Of a stretch of 64,000 nucleotides of DNA, positions 49,334 through 59,137 are shown one piece after another. Both the position numbers and the translations under genes were made by a program. The number at the start of each line of letters is the position of its first letter. The first letter of the stretch is position 1. The notes beneath the pieces are model-generated. The model had not been told where the DNA came from. It did no database searches and saw only the letters and a program-made list of their open reading frames with translations. This DNA is from Bacteroides reticulotermitis JCM 10512 (lineage in GTDB: Bacteria; Bacteroidota; Bacteroidia; Bacteroidales; Bacteroidaceae), in contig NZ_BAIV01000002.1 of assembly GCF_000517545.1 (NCBI RefSeq), positions 186,001-250,000 of the forward strand, in the 5' to 3' direction.

Positions 49334-49726
49334 TCAAGACCTGTTCATCAATACATTGATAAGCCGTTCTTTTTCTTCCAAGAATTTATCTTTATTCTCA
49401 ATTAGGCTCTTTAGATGGCTTATCTCCAGTAACGCATCATTTAGTTTATCCTGACATCCGCCAACTGCTATGATACCATTATTGTCACGACCTACAATTA
49501 CATTTTGCGTACTATTTCGCATTACACCATGTGCCATCTTATCAAAGAAATCTGTTGGAGACATTTTCAAGACGTTTGCCATTTCAATAAGAAGTTCAGT
49601 ATCAAGATTCTCTTTTTCAAAAATAGAATAAGTATACGGTCTGCTCTTATTTATAAGTTTTGCGAAGTCAGTTACACTAATATTTCTTTTAGCAACCTCT
49701 TCTCTCATTTTGTTACCTATATGCAT
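49334..49726 (-). CDS. XRE-family helix-turn-helix regulator with C-terminal coiled coil
   Basis: 130 residues. N-terminal HTH (about 3-62: MREEVAKRNISVTDFAKLI, SRPYTYSIFEKENLDTELLIEMANVLKMSPTDFF read in two parts), a short Gly/Asn-rich linker (IVGRDNNGIIAVGG) and a predicted coiled coil (about 92-130, LEISHLKSLIENKDKFLEEKERL). Size and layout resemble small prophage or island repressors. First gene of the minus-strand trio between the direct repeats, so it may control them. Confidence 0.8.
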   Translation of the reverse strand: MHIGNKMREEVAKRNISVTDFAKLINKSRPYTYSIFEKENLDTELLIEMANVLKMSPTDFFDKMAHGVMRNSTQNVIVGRDNNGIIAVGGCQDKLNDALLEISHLKSLIENKDKFLEEKERLINVLMNRS

Positions 49727-50008
49727 ACATTAAATATTAAACCGACTTCATACAACACACTTTTCATCTTTAAATAATAGACATTGTAATCTTATTACTT
49801 ACACTTGCGGTATAAAGTTAATGTAAAACCTTGATAAGTACAAAACAAAAAGGCAAGAAAGTTAACAAAAAAATATTATTTCCTTTAGCAATACGTCCTC
49901 GGGCAGTATTACCCACCTCCCAGATACTCAGAGATATAGAAGAATAATGGGATCAAGTCGAAAAGTAGGATCATACCCACAGAGTTTTCGGATTGACCCG
50001 AATTATCC

Positions 50009-50054
50009 GGGATCACTCGATATCGGGTGGATATAAAAAGAAAAAGACTTGCGA
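50009..50054. repeat. 46-nt direct repeat, right copy, beside tRNA-Val
   Basis: Second copy of the 47178-47223 repeat. It lies just past the 3' end of the tRNA-Val pair and its edge falls in the loop of the tRNA terminator hairpin. This position is typical of an integration or recombination scar. Confidence 0.85.
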
Positions 50055-50070
50055 TTTCTCGTAAGTCTTT
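50034..50070 (-). terminator. tRNA-Val operon terminator
   Basis: 12-bp stem including one G-U pair (50043-50054 with 50059-50070), four-base loop, followed on the minus strand by a U-rich tract. It begins 13 nt past the last tRNA. Confidence 0.8.
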
Positions 50071-50083
50071 GATCTTCTTGTGT

Positions 50084-50157
50084 GGGCGTTGACGGATTCG
50101 AACCGCCGACCCTCTGCTTGTAAGGCAGATGCTCTGAACCAGCTGAGCTAAACGCCC
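50084..50157 (-). tRNA. tRNA-Val (anticodon TAC)
   Basis: 74 nt; acceptor GGGCGTT pairs with AACGCCC; D arm AGCTCAGCTGGT; anticodon loop CTTACAA with TAC; T arm GGTTCGAATCC. CCA is not encoded. Sequence identical to the second copy 34 nt upstream. Confidence 0.96.
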
Positions 50158-50191
50158 GAATAATGAGCCGGAAGTGTATGTTTTTTTGTGT

Positions 50192-50265
50192 GGGCGTTGA
50201 CGGATTCGAACCGCCGACCCTCTGCTTGTAAGGCAGATGCTCTGAACCAGCTGAGCTAAACGCCC
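50192..50265 (-). tRNA. tRNA-Val (anticodon TAC), first copy of the pair
   Basis: Same 74-nt sequence as 50084-50157, transcribed first from the promoter at 50291-50321. Decodes GUA and GUG. Confidence 0.96.
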
Positions 50266-50290
50266 GTACACTTCCGTTTCAAAAGCGTTG

Positions 50291-50321
50291 CAAAGGTACT
50301 GCTTTTTTTGAAACCTCCAAA
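50291..50321 (-). promoter_or_regulatory. tRNA-Val promoter, full consensus
   Basis: Minus strand TTTG (50321-50318), 19-nt spacer, TACCTTTG (50298-50291): textbook Bacteroides primary-sigma promoter. Predicted start is about 20 nt before the first tRNA. The 267 nt between this promoter and the acetyltransferase stop hold no gene. Confidence 0.85.
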
Positions 50322-50588
50322 TAATTATTAAACTATTTTGCACACACTTTTTTTACTATTTCAAAAACTTGCTGATTATCAACACACAAACAATTCATTT
50401 TTTTTCAAGCAGCACCATACAATGGCATAAGTACACGTACTCCGAAAAAAGCATTCATATATAGTAGCCAGGTATGACCAACGAAATAATCCTTTTTTCT
50501 GGATGCAGCTTCTATATTACACAGTCGTTTCCATTGACATACGCATCCACTTTCATGACGAAGTCTGTTCCAATAGTTATCACTCTTA

Positions 50589-51142
50589 TTAAGTATCGGT
50601 ACGACGAATGATACGTGCGGGATTACCAACAGCTATACAGTCGGATGGAATATCTTTCGTAACAACACTCCCCGCTCCGATCACACAACGATCACCAATC
50701 GTAATACCGGGACAGATAATGCTCCGCCACCAATCCAACAATCTGATCCAATTGTTACCGGATACGCATATTCTTTCGGTTCACGACGTTCCAAATAATC
50801 CATGGGATGATGAGGCGTGTATATTTGCACACAAGGTCCGACCAGCGTGTGATCGCCTATGGTAATGTAGGCCCCGTCCAGAAAAGTACAGTTGGCGTTG
50901 ACAAACACATGCTCACCCAACTTTATCCCATCTCCATGATCGCAATAAAACGGTGGACTAACGGTTGAAGTAACAGGTATTCCCGGTATCAATGTTTCTA
51001 ATAATTCCCGATAGGAATCACTGTATGTACTCAATCCACGCATCTTGGCGAGCAAAGTCTTCGCACGCTCGAAATGTGCTTGCAACTCAGGACCGGACAT
51101 ATCCGCCAACTGTCCGCTACGCATTTTCTCTAGTTCTGTCAT
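50589..51142 (-). CDS. Maltose O-acetyltransferase-like hexapeptide acyltransferase, one frameshift
   Basis: Transfers acetyl groups from acetyl-CoA to a sugar hydroxyl; cytoplasmic trimer of left-handed beta-helices. Restored length 184 residues, the normal size. N-terminal Mac domain ([20 protein letters not shown]) and hexapeptide repeats ([36 protein letters not shown] with catalytic His in [14 protein letters not shown]). The frame shifts near 50718; in the new frame it continues [20 protein letters not shown] and GNPARIIRR to the stop at 50589. Loss of one A in GCAATT or similar explains it. It starts 3 nt after yaaA, in one transcript. Confidence 0.9.
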
Positions 51143-51145
51143 CCT

Positions 51146-51919
51146 TTACCCTCCTTTTCCATTGGTAAAAACAAACCGACGCTCATCCGAGAGTGATTCG
51201 TTAAACTCAAATCCTTCCCATGTAAAACCTTTCAAGTCCTCCGGTTTCTGAATCTTATTCTTTAAAATGTAATTCGCCATTTCACCGCGCGACATCTTTG
51301 TATAGACCACAATAGTAGCCAGTTTCCCATTCTTCCAGACGTGAAATTCCGGAGTTACAATACGCACTTCACGCTCCACCCGCTTCCAGTCGAACAATCC
51401 ACGCATCTCATCGCTAGCCAAGTTACAAAGCACGCCACCGGCTTTCTGTATGTCTTCTATAAACACATCTGTCAGCCTTGACTTCCAATAGGCAAACATC
51501 GTCTGATTTCCAAACTCAGGCAGCATAACATCACCCTCCAACCGGTACAGGCGGATCATATCGTACGGACGAAGCAAACCGTAGCAGAAAGAGGTCAGCC
51601 GTAAATGGTCCTGCGCATAACGCTGTTCTTCTTCCGAAAAAGCACTCGGATTCAAGCGTTTAAAAACAATTCCTGTATAGGCTAACACCGCAGCTAGCAA
51701 CGGAGAACTGTCTGCATGAAAGACTTGATATCGCTTGTAATTCTCGACACCTATTTTGGCGTTCACACGAAGTAGACGCTCCAACTCATCTACGGAGAAC
51801 TGCGACATCTGCACCGCTATTTCAGACGCTTCTTGCTGAAAGCGTGGAAGTGTAGTAAAAGGAACCTTCACCCGGGATGTTGCACTCATGGTTTTGGCAC
51901 AAGAAAGAAGTATCAACAT
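51146..51919 (-). CDS. yaaA: YaaA family peroxide-stress protein (DUF328)
   Basis: 257 residues, normal for YaaA, a cytoplasmic DNA-binding protein that in E. coli lowers free iron and protects DNA from peroxide. Motifs: N-terminal MLILLSCAKTM, FKRLNPSAFSEEEQRYAQDHLRL (read in two parts), SFCYGLLRPYD and C-terminal LKGFTWEGFEFNESLS. Start ATG 51919 follows a -7 box by 26 nt. Tightly linked to the acetyltransferase gene downstream. Confidence 0.93.
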   Translation of the reverse strand: MLILLSCAKTMSATSRVKVPFTTLPRFQQEASEIAVQMSQFSVDELERLLRVNAKIGVENYKRYQVFHADSSPLLAAVLAYTGIVFKRLNPSAFSEEEQRYAQDHLRLTSFCYGLLRPYDMIRLYRLEGDVMLPEFGNQTMFAYWKSRLTDVFIEDIQKAGGVLCNLASDEMRGLFDWKRVEREVRIVTPEFHVWKNGKLATIVVYTKMSRGEMANYILKNKIQKPEDLKGFTWEGFEFNESLSDERRFVFTNGKGG

Positions 51920-51945
51920 GAGATTCGTTTATTTTAGTTTATACG

Positions 51946-51953
51946 CAAATATA
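51946..51953 (-). promoter_or_regulatory. yaaA promoter -7 box
   Basis: TATATTTG on the minus strand, full TAnnTTTG match, 26 nt before the start codon. No -33 TTTG at standard spacing. Confidence 0.5.
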
Positions 51954-52000
51954 GTCAAAATAACCGTTTAAAAAACAGACAAACGGCAAGTCCGAAACAA

Positions 52001-52035
52001 AAGAAGCGGAAACTTTCAAGTAGTTTCCGCTTCTT
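52001..52035 (-). terminator. carB terminator
   Basis: Perfect 14-bp stem AAGAAGCGGAAACT (52001-52014) with 52022-52035 and a 7-nt loop, 42 nt past the carB stop. T-rich on the distal minus side. Confidence 0.75.
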
Positions 52036-52076
52036 ACTAGTAAGCAATATATAATTCAGTCCATTGCCGGACCGAT

Positions 52077-55000
52077 TTATTTGTATTCCTGCCAGCTCTT
52101 GATCTGAATATCTTCTAGTTTCAGTTCACAGAATGCTTCGATAAAAGCACTTGCCAGGCGAGCATTTGTAATCAATGGAATGTTATGATCGATCGCACCC
52201 CGACGAATCCGGTAACCGTTAGTCAACTCACGTTTACTGTGGTTCTTCGGAATATTAACGATCAAGTCGAATTTATGATCGGCAATCATCTTCATGACAT
52301 TATTCTCCGCTCCCGGCTTTTCATCCGGCCAGTAAACCGGTGTGGTATCTATCCCATGTGCATTGAGGAAAGCAGCTGTTCCCGCTGTCGCGTAAATCTT
52401 ATATCCTTTACCGAACAGCGTACGGCTAGCATCAATCAAGTCAACCTTCGACTTCATCGCTCCGGAAGAAAACATAATCGCTTTCTCGGGGATCTTAAAG
52501 CCTGTGGCCAACATAGCACTCAACAGAGCTTCCGGGAAATCATCACCAATACATCCCACTTCGCCTGTAGACGCCATATCCACACCTAAAACGGGGTCGG
52601 CATTGTGCAAACGGGAGAATGAGAACTGAGAAGCTTTTACACCAATCCATTCGATATCATACGATGATTTATCCGGTTTAGTATAGGATGCGTCCAGCAT
52701 AATGCGGGTTGCCGTTTCGATAAAGTTCCGTTTCAGCACTTTCGAGACGAACGGGAAGCTACGTGATGCGCGCAGGTTACATTCAATCACCTTCACCTCA
52801 TTGTTACGTGCCAGGAACTGAATATTGAAAGGACCGGAGATATTGAGTTCTTCGGCAATCCGGCGGCTGATCTTCTTAATCCGACGAGCGGTTTCAAAAT
52901 AGATCTTCTGTGCCGGGAATACCAAAGTAGCGTCTCCGGAGTGAACACCCGCAAACTCAACGTGTTCGGAAATAGCGTATTCTATCACCTCACCGTTCTG
53001 AGCTACGGCATCAAATTCTATTTCTTTGGTGTTTTCGAGAAACTGTGATACAACTACCGGGAATTCTTTTGAAACCTCGGCAGCCATCTTCAAGAAGTTT
53101 TCCAGTTCTTCGTCATCGTAGCACACATTCATGGCAGCTCCGGAAAGCACATACGACGGACGAACCAACACCGGATAACCAACATTGGCTACAAATCCTT
53201 TTACATCTTCCAAGCTGGTTAGTTCCTGCCATGCAGCTGATCGATACCTAAATGGTCGAGCATAGCCGAGAATTTATTCCGGTTTTCGGCGCGGTCGATC
53301 GACAATGGCGAAGTTCCCAATACAGGAACCGATTGACGATAAAGCTTCATGGCCAAGTTGTTCGGAATCTGTCCGCCAACCGATACAATCACCCCTCGAG
53401 GTTGTTCGAGATCGATCACATCCAATACCCGTTCAAACGACAACTCATCAAAATAAAGACGGTCGCACATATCATAGTCGGTAGAAACAGTCTCCGGATT
53501 ATAATTGATCATGATCGATTTATAGCCGAGCTTGCGTGCAGTCTGCACGGCATTGACAGAGCACCAGTCAAATTCGACCGAGCTACCAATACGATACGCA
53601 CCGGAGCCTAACACGATAACCGATTTCTCATTCTTATAATAGTTGACGTCATAACCCTCTACGGCATATGTCATATACAGGTAATTGGTCAAATCAGCAT
53701 CCTCAGAAGCGATGGTATTGATACGCTTCACAGCCGGAAGAATACCCAATGCTTTACGGTGAGCACGCACCATCAGATTCTCTTTCTCCATATTTCCTTC
53801 CGGATTCAGAACGAAACGAGCAATTTGGAAATCAGAGAAGCCAAGTATCTTAGCCTGGCGCATTACATCAGCCGGAATATCTCCTACCTGATTGTAAGCC
53901 GACAATTTAGCTTTGTAATCGACAATATTCTTCAGTTTACCCAAGAACCAAGGATCGATTTTAGTCAATTCGTGGATACGATCGATGGTATAACCTTCTT
54001 CGAGTGCCTGTGCAATGGCAAAAACACGCAGATCGGTAGGGCAAGATAGCTCTTTATCCAAATCGTCGAAATGAGAATCTTCGTTGCCAACAAACCCGTG
54101 CATACCTTGTCCGATCATGCGAAGCCCCTTCTGAATAATCTCTTCAAAAGAACGTCCGATAGACATAATTTCGCCTACAGACTTCATGCTCGAACCGATT
54201 TCGCGAGACACACCGGCAAACTTCGTCAAATCCCAACGAGGAATCTTACATATATGATAGTCAAGTTTCGGAGCTGCATAGGCAGAGTTAGGAGTTCCCA
54301 TCTCACCTATTTGATCGAGTGAGTATCCCAAAGCAATCTTCGCAGCTACAAAAGCCAGCGGATAACCGGTAGCTTTAGAAGCGAGTGCAGACGAACGACT
54401 CAGGCGAGCGTTCACCTCAATCACCCGATAATCATCGGTTTCGGAATTGAAAGCGTATTGGATGTTACATTCACCGACAATACCTAAGTGACGGATACAT
54501 TTGGTAGAGAGTTCCTCCAACATTTTCAGTTCCTTGTCATCGAGCGAGCAAGTAGGAGCTACTACGATTGATTCGCCGGTATGAATACCCAGCGGGTCGA
54601 AGTTTTCCATGCCAGCCACTGTGAAGCAGTGGTCGTTCGCATCGCGAATTACTTCAAACTCAATCTCTTTCCAGCCCTTCAACGACTCTTCAACGAGAAT
54701 TTGTTTGGAGAAAGTAAAGGAGCTTTCCGCCAGTTTCACAAATTCGGTTTTATTTGAGCAGATACCACTACCCAAACCGCCCAATGCATAAGCAGAGCGC
54801 ACCATAACCGGGAAACCGATCCGTTCGGCAGCGGCAATGGCGTCTTCCATATTTTCCACAGCCTGACTGATAGGTGTCTTCATGTCGATTTCGTCCAACT
54901 TCTTCACGAACAAGTCGCGGTCTTCGGTGTACATAATCGCCTCTACCGAAGTACCCAGCACTTTCACTCCGTATTTGTCAAGGATGCCCTCTGTGTAAAG

Positions 55001-55297
55001 TTCAGCACCACAGTTCAGTGCAGTCTGCCCACCAAAAGCGAGCAAGATACCGTCCGGACGTTCTTTCTTGATAATCTCTTCGACAAAGTGCGTAGTCACG
55101 GGGAGGAAATATACCTTATCAGCAATTCCTTCAGAAGTCTGAATGGTTGCGATGTTCGGGTTTACCAATACCGAACTGATACCTTCTTCTTTTAAAGCTT
55201 TTAGTGCTTGTGAGCCTGAGTAGTCGAACTCTCCTGCCTGTCCGATTTTAAGCGCACCAGACCCCAAGACGAGGACTTTCTTCATTTCCTTTTCCAT
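52077..55297 (-). CDS. carB: Carbamoyl-phosphate synthase large subunit, one frameshift
   Basis: Makes carbamoyl phosphate from bicarbonate, ammonia and two ATP for pyrimidines and arginine. About 1073 residues when joined, the usual size. Two ATP-grasp halves are visible: first half [21 protein letters not shown] and [14 protein letters not shown]; second half [19 protein letters not shown] and [14 protein letters not shown]; then the allosteric MGS-like end ([19 protein letters not shown]). Start ATG 55297 ([14 protein letters not shown]) is chosen; the frame's upstream codon at 55327 is TTG inside the leader. Frames join near 53236: CAGCCTGCA has lost a C, giving [14 protein letters not shown] when restored. 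carA is not in the window. The leader contains an attenuator-like terminator. Confidence 0.95.
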
Positions 55298-55337
55298 TTC
55301 TTTTCTTCTAATATGTTGTTGTTTCAAGTTTGCCTAT

Positions 55338-55376
55338 AAAAAAAATGCGTTACCCTCGAAAGAGGATTAACGCATT
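55338..55376 (-). promoter_or_regulatory. Terminator hairpin inside the carB leader (attenuator candidate)
   Basis: AATGCGTTA (55344-55352) pairs with 55368-55376, with an inner CCTC/GAGG stem closed by GAAA. On the minus strand it ends in U8 (55345-55338). It lies between the only visible carB promoter and the carB start, with no other minus-strand gene upstream, so it should control read-through into carB. Confidence 0.65.
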
Positions 55377-55524
55377 ACCAAAGAACTAAATATCGTTTCT
55401 GGAGAAAAGAGGGGAAGTATGTCGACTCCGGATGAAACACATCCGAATGGAGATAATACTTACTTCTAATTTCCTGTTGATTCATTGTTGGCTTTAAAAT
55501 TGGTGCAAAGTAACTACATATTTC

Positions 55525-55532
55525 CAAAATTA
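55525..55532 (-). promoter_or_regulatory. carB promoter -7 box
   Basis: TAATTTTG on the minus strand. Predicted leader to ATG 55297 is about 220 nt and contains a stable hairpin (CGGATG with CATCCG, near 55421-55437) before the attenuator-like terminator. The 330-nt gap between carB and trpS holds this leader plus the trpS promoter. Confidence 0.45.
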
Positions 55533-55562
55533 CAAAGGAATTGGATAAGAATATTCTTTTAA

Positions 55563-55595
55563 TGTTGCAACTTCTGGGGTTTCTGGCTATCTTTG
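55563..55595 (+). promoter_or_regulatory. trpS promoter (-33 TGTTG, -7 TATCTTTG)
   Basis: TGTTG at 55563-55567, a 20-nt spacer and TATCTTTG at 55588-55595, 33 nt before the trpS ATG. Divergent from carB. Confidence 0.7.
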
Positions 55596-55627
55596 CGCTT
55601 AATTCTAATTATATTAAGGTATAAACA

Positions 55628-56719
55628 ATGGGAAAAGAAAAAATCATATTGACGGGCGACCGTCCTACCGGAAGATTACATATCGGACATTTTGTAGGTT
55701 CATTAAGACGTAGAGTAGAGTTGCAAGATTCAGGGCTGTTTGACAAAATGTTTGTTTTCATTGCTGATTCGCAAGCACTTACAGACAATGTAGACAATCC
55801 GGAGAAGGTACGTCAAAATGTGATTGAAGTTGCGTTAGATTACTTGGCGTGCGGCTTGGATCCTGCCAAAGCAACGATCTTTATTCAATCACAGATTCCG
55901 GAATTATGCGAGCTTACATTCTACTATATGAACCTTGTTACCGTGTCACGTTTGCAACGCAACCCGACGGTAAAAAGCGAGATTCAGATGCGTAACTTTG
56001 AGACAAGCATTCCGGTAGGTTTCTTTACATATCCCATCAGCCAAACCGCGGATATCACCGCTTTCCGTGCAACGACAGTTCCCGTAGGAGAAGATCAGGA
56101 ACCGATGCTCGAACAAGCGCGCGAAATTGTACGCCGTTTCAACTATCTTTACGGTGAGACATTGGTAGAGCCGGAAATCCTATTGCCGGAGAATGCCGCT
56201 TGCTTACGCCTGCCGGGAACTGACGGCAAAGCCAAAATGAGTAAATCGTTGGGCAACTGCATCTACCTCTCGGACGAAGCGGATGACATACAAAAGAAGA
56301 TAATGAGTATGTATACCGATCCGGACCACCTGCGCGTGCAAGATCCCGGTAAGCTTGAAGGAAATACCGTATTTACTTATCTGGACGCCTTTAGCCGCCC
56401 CGAACACTTCGAACTCTACCTACCGGACTATCCGAATTTGGACGAGTTAAAAGCTCATTATCAACGAGGTGGATTGGGAGACGTCAAAGTAAAACGCTTC
56501 CTGAACTCCATCATGCAGGATTTGCTAACGCCGATTCGCGAGCGTCGCAAAGAATTCGAACAAGACATTCCGTCCATCTACGAAATGCTTCAGAATGGCT
56601 GCGAGGTAGCTAGAGCTGCCGCCGCTGAAACACTATCCGATGTAAAGAACGCGATGAAGATCAATTACTTCGACGATAAAGACCTGATTGAAGAACAAGT
56701 AAAACGCTTTCAGAAATAA
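55628..56719 (+). CDS. trpS: Tryptophanyl-tRNA synthetase
   Basis: Class I synthetase charging tRNA-Trp. 363 residues, cytoplasmic. HIGH motif in [19 protein letters not shown] and KMSKS motif in [17 protein letters not shown] are intact, with the tryptophan-binding helix region ([19 protein letters not shown]) between. Intact, monocistronic between its own promoter and terminator. Confidence 0.96.
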   Translation: MGKEKIILTGDRPTGRLHIGHFVGSLRRRVELQDSGLFDKMFVFIADSQALTDNVDNPEKVRQNVIEVALDYLACGLDPAKATIFIQSQIPELCELTFYYMNLVTVSRLQRNPTVKSEIQMRNFETSIPVGFFTYPISQTADITAFRATTVPVGEDQEPMLEQAREIVRRFNYLYGETLVEPEILLPENAACLRLPGTDGKAKMSKSLGNCIYLSDEADDIQKKIMSMYTDPDHLRVQDPGKLEGNTVFTYLDAFSRPEHFELYLPDYPNLDELKAHYQRGGLGDVKVKRFLNSIMQDLLTPIRERRKEFEQDIPSIYEMLQNGCEVARAAAAETLSDVKNAMKINYFDDKDLIEEQVKRFQK

Positions 56720-56742
56720 GCGCTTACTAAGAAATAAATGAT

Positions 56743-56781
56743 AAAGGCTGCCATTCTTTCACAGAGTAGGCAGCTTTTTTT
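56743..56781 (+). terminator. trpS terminator
   Basis: GGCTGCC pairs with GGCAGC (56746-56752 with 56769-56774) and is followed by T7, 24 nt past the trpS stop. Confidence 0.8.
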
Positions 56782-56818
56782 AGCAGCGACAATCAAATAC
56801 CCGTTCCACAGAATTGAT

Positions 56819-56826
56819 TATCTTTG
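56819..56826 (+). promoter_or_regulatory. Methyltransferase promoter -7 box
   Basis: TATCTTTG, full -7 match, 14 nt before ATG 56841. This implies a very short leader and makes the upstream TTG-type start unlikely. Confidence 0.5.
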
Positions 56827-56840
56827 CAAAAAGCACTTTT

Positions 56841-57640
56841 ATGAAACCGGACAAGGATTATAAGACCATAAACAAAATTGCTTGGAACTTAAAGACCAAT
56901 ATCCATGTGGAGAGCGAGTTCTATGATAACGAGGCATTCTTGAAAGGAGACTCGTCTCTGAAGCAAATTGAACTTGAGTTATTAGGCGACATCCAAGGAA
57001 AATCGATCCTCCACCTGCAATGTCACTTCGGACAAGACACCATTTCACTTTCACGGCTGGGAGCAAGGTGACAGGCATTGACCTATCCGACAAGGCGATT
57101 GACTACGCCAGCAATATGGCAAAAGAATTAGCGGTCGACACTAAATTTATCTGTTCCGACATTTATGATTTGCCCAATGTCCTGGACGAAAAATTCGATA
57201 TCGTTTTCACAAGCTATGGAGTAATTGGCTGGCTGCCCGACATGAAACGATGGGCTGATGTCATTGCTCACTTCTTAAAACCGGGCGGACATTTCATTAT
57301 GGTGGAATTCCATCCCGTCGTGTGGATGTTCGACGATGACTTTAAAACAATCGTTTATAGCTATTTCAAAGCGGGAGAAATTGTGGAAGAACTGCAAGGA
57401 ACCTATGCCGACAGGGCATCAGAGATCCAATACGCTACTGTAACCTGGAATCACAGCCTAAGCGAAATCCTTAGCGGACTAATCCAATCCGGCATTCGTA
57501 TAGCCCGATTTGAGGAATATAACTATTCCCCGCAGAATTGTTTTAATCATACGATCCGGATTGATAAGGATAAGTACCGGATTGAACATCTGGATGACAA
57601 ATTACCTATGATTTTCGCGCTCGAAGGAATTAAAGAGTAA
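56841..57640 (+). CDS. Class I SAM-dependent methyltransferase, one frameshift
   Basis: About 266 residues when joined. Rossmann-type methyltransferase of the Methyltransf_11/25 group. Motif I is split by the break: KSILHLQCHFGQDTISLSRLGA, then VTGIDLSDKAIDYA in the next frame. The missing base is an A in GCAAAGGTG near 57066. Motif II-III region: FDIVFTSYGVIGWLPD and HFLKPGGHFIMVEFHPV. The substrate cannot be told from sequence; the HLQCHFGQDT motif is shared by a widespread family of unassigned small-molecule methyltransferases. Converges with the DUF3874 gene. Confidence 0.88.
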
Positions 57641-57645
57641 ATAGC

Positions 57646-57747
57646 CTTCAGCGGTTTCAGTTTGTGCGGAAACGCCCTACAGACGGGGCTTAACGACTGA
57701 AACCTGCGCTTCAAAAAGGAGCAAACAGACTTCAGCCGTTTCAGTTT
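57646..57747. repeat. Direct and inverted short-repeat cluster between convergent genes
   Basis: CTTCAGCGGTTTCAGTTT (57646-57663) recurs at 57730-57747 with one mismatch. Between them ACTGAAACC (near 57695) is the reverse complement of the GGTTTCAGT core. The direct-inverted-direct order resembles a REP-like or terminator cluster. Confidence 0.6.
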
Positions 57748-57757
57748 CCAAACCCAC

Positions 57758-59017
57758 TCAACAACGAACCACTTCGTATACATTGCCACACTCGGTATGC
57801 TTTCTTTCGGCACCCAGTTTGAGTAATATTTGTGCCAACAGGCTGGGGTTGAAGGCACGTAGAGCTGCTGCATTTCGGTTTTTCAACTCCTTAAATATAT
57901 CTGCGGCCGAAAGTCGTTCGGACTCCTCTCCTGCTTGCGGCAACCGGAAGCAACTGTAAAACACATCCTCCACCAGACTACTTTTATAAAATCCCGAATT
58001 ATTCCGTTGCCACGCACACTCGGCCTCGTGCGTAAACCAGTAAACAGCTCCCTGTTTCAGTTCCGCTTTCAATTGAGCGAAGAGCTGCGAATGTTCGATA
58101 CCGTCGCAGTCGATCGGATTCTCTACTTTCACGCAGAGGAAGCGCCGGCTTCCCGTGGGATCATTCAGCAGATCAAACCGGTTGGATGTCCCAATGAAAG
58201 AAGCGATCCGCGGTAAAGAGCGAAAGTTACGCTGATATGCTTTGCAAACCGTGAGACTCGACATTTGCATCAGATTTTTCAACACAGGCATCTTTCCGGA
58301 CGCATATTTATCAAACTCATCCAGGTTGATAAGCCCCATCTCAGCCAGAAGTCGCTCCGCCTGTGCCTCGGAAGTCAGTTTGAAGTTGTCAAAATAATAC
58401 CTTCTCAAAGGTTCCGGCATGAGAGATTTGCAAAATGTGGATTTCTGCTTTCCTTGCTCGCTACTGATAAGCAACGGAGCCACACTATTGGCATGAATCT
58501 GAACCACTCCCTCCCACTGGGCAGTCAGTCCAAGCAGCCAGGTATGGAATCCGGATACCCACAGCGGCAATTCGGAAACACGCTTTGCCAGAGGTGTAAC
58601 CCGGTCAACCCCATCCCATGCAGGAAGTTCATTCATATAGAGTCGAAAAGGGTGGTATTCGCCGATGTGGGTGGAAAAGATATAACGGCTGATATCTTTA
58701 TCCCAACACGGAATTCCTTGTACATGAGCTTCCATGCAAAAAGTATTCAGCTCCCGTTTGCCGATAGGTATAAAGCCTTGTTCCGAATCATTCAAGGAAC
58801 AGAACTCGGTCTCCTCAGTCAGCAAATTGAAGCGAAAGTCATAGTTTGCCTGTAGAAAGGAAGTCACCTGCTCCGTCAGGCGGGAAACTCCCGAATGGAC
58901 TTGTACCTCACGCGTGGATTCTTTAATTTCCGAACCGGTTTTTTCAGTACCTTTACGCTGCCATACACGAATAAGTGTATGCATCATTTTAATCAATTTT
59001 TCAATCATAATTATCAT
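57758..59017 (-). CDS. VirE / DUF3874 family P-loop protein
   Basis: About 419 residues. Contains a VirE-type P-loop NTPase domain (LISSEQGKQKSTFCKSLM as Walker A region; LINLDEFDKY as Walker B-like; FIGTSNRFDLLNDPTGSRRFLCVKV as the conserved VirE core) and a C-terminal DUF3874 region (ADIFKELKNRNAAALRAFNPSLLAQILLKLG read in two parts). Such genes are frequent in Bacteroidales chromosomes and in mobile islands; biochemical role unknown, probably phage- or plasmid-derived primase-helicase-like. The open frame reaches 59179, but a -7 box at 59038-59045 lies inside it, so ATG 59017 is chosen. It is divergent from the HU-wHTH gene, a recurring partnership. Confidence 0.85.
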   Translation of the reverse strand: MIIMIEKLIKMMHTLIRVWQRKGTEKTGSEIKESTREVQVHSGVSRLTEQVTSFLQANYDFRFNLLTEETEFCSLNDSEQGFIPIGKRELNTFCMEAHVQGIPCWDKDISRYIFSTHIGEYHPFRLYMNELPAWDGVDRVTPLAKRVSELPLWVSGFHTWLLGLTAQWEGVVQIHANSVAPLLISSEQGKQKSTFCKSLMPEPLRRYYFDNFKLTSEAQAERLLAEMGLINLDEFDKYASGKMPVLKNLMQMSSLTVCKAYQRNFRSLPRIASFIGTSNRFDLLNDPTGSRRFLCVKVENPIDCDGIEHSQLFAQLKAELKQGAVYWFTHEAECAWQRNNSGFYKSSLVEDVFYSCFRLPQAGEESERLSAADIFKELKNRNAAALRAFNPSLLAQILLKLGAERKHTECGNVYEVVRC

Positions 59018-59037
59018 CTTTTTAGTTCGCAGTATCT

Positions 59038-59045
59038 CAAAGGTA
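59038..59045 (-). promoter_or_regulatory. DUF3874 promoter -7 box
   Basis: TACCTTTG on the minus strand, full consensus, 21 nt before ATG 59017. A CTTG sits 21 nt further upstream as a partial -33 box. Confidence 0.55.
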
Positions 59046-59137
59046 CAATAGCGCAATGAGGTTTTGCAAGTAAAATCGAAAGAATTAATTAACTTTCTTC
59101 GTTTGAAAAATAGTCCTTTTTTTACTAGTATTTCAAC

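Noticed and set aside
50405..50629. 74-codon minus-strand frame past the acetyltransferase
   Set aside because: Covers the true C-terminal end of the acetyltransferase in another frame; no motif.
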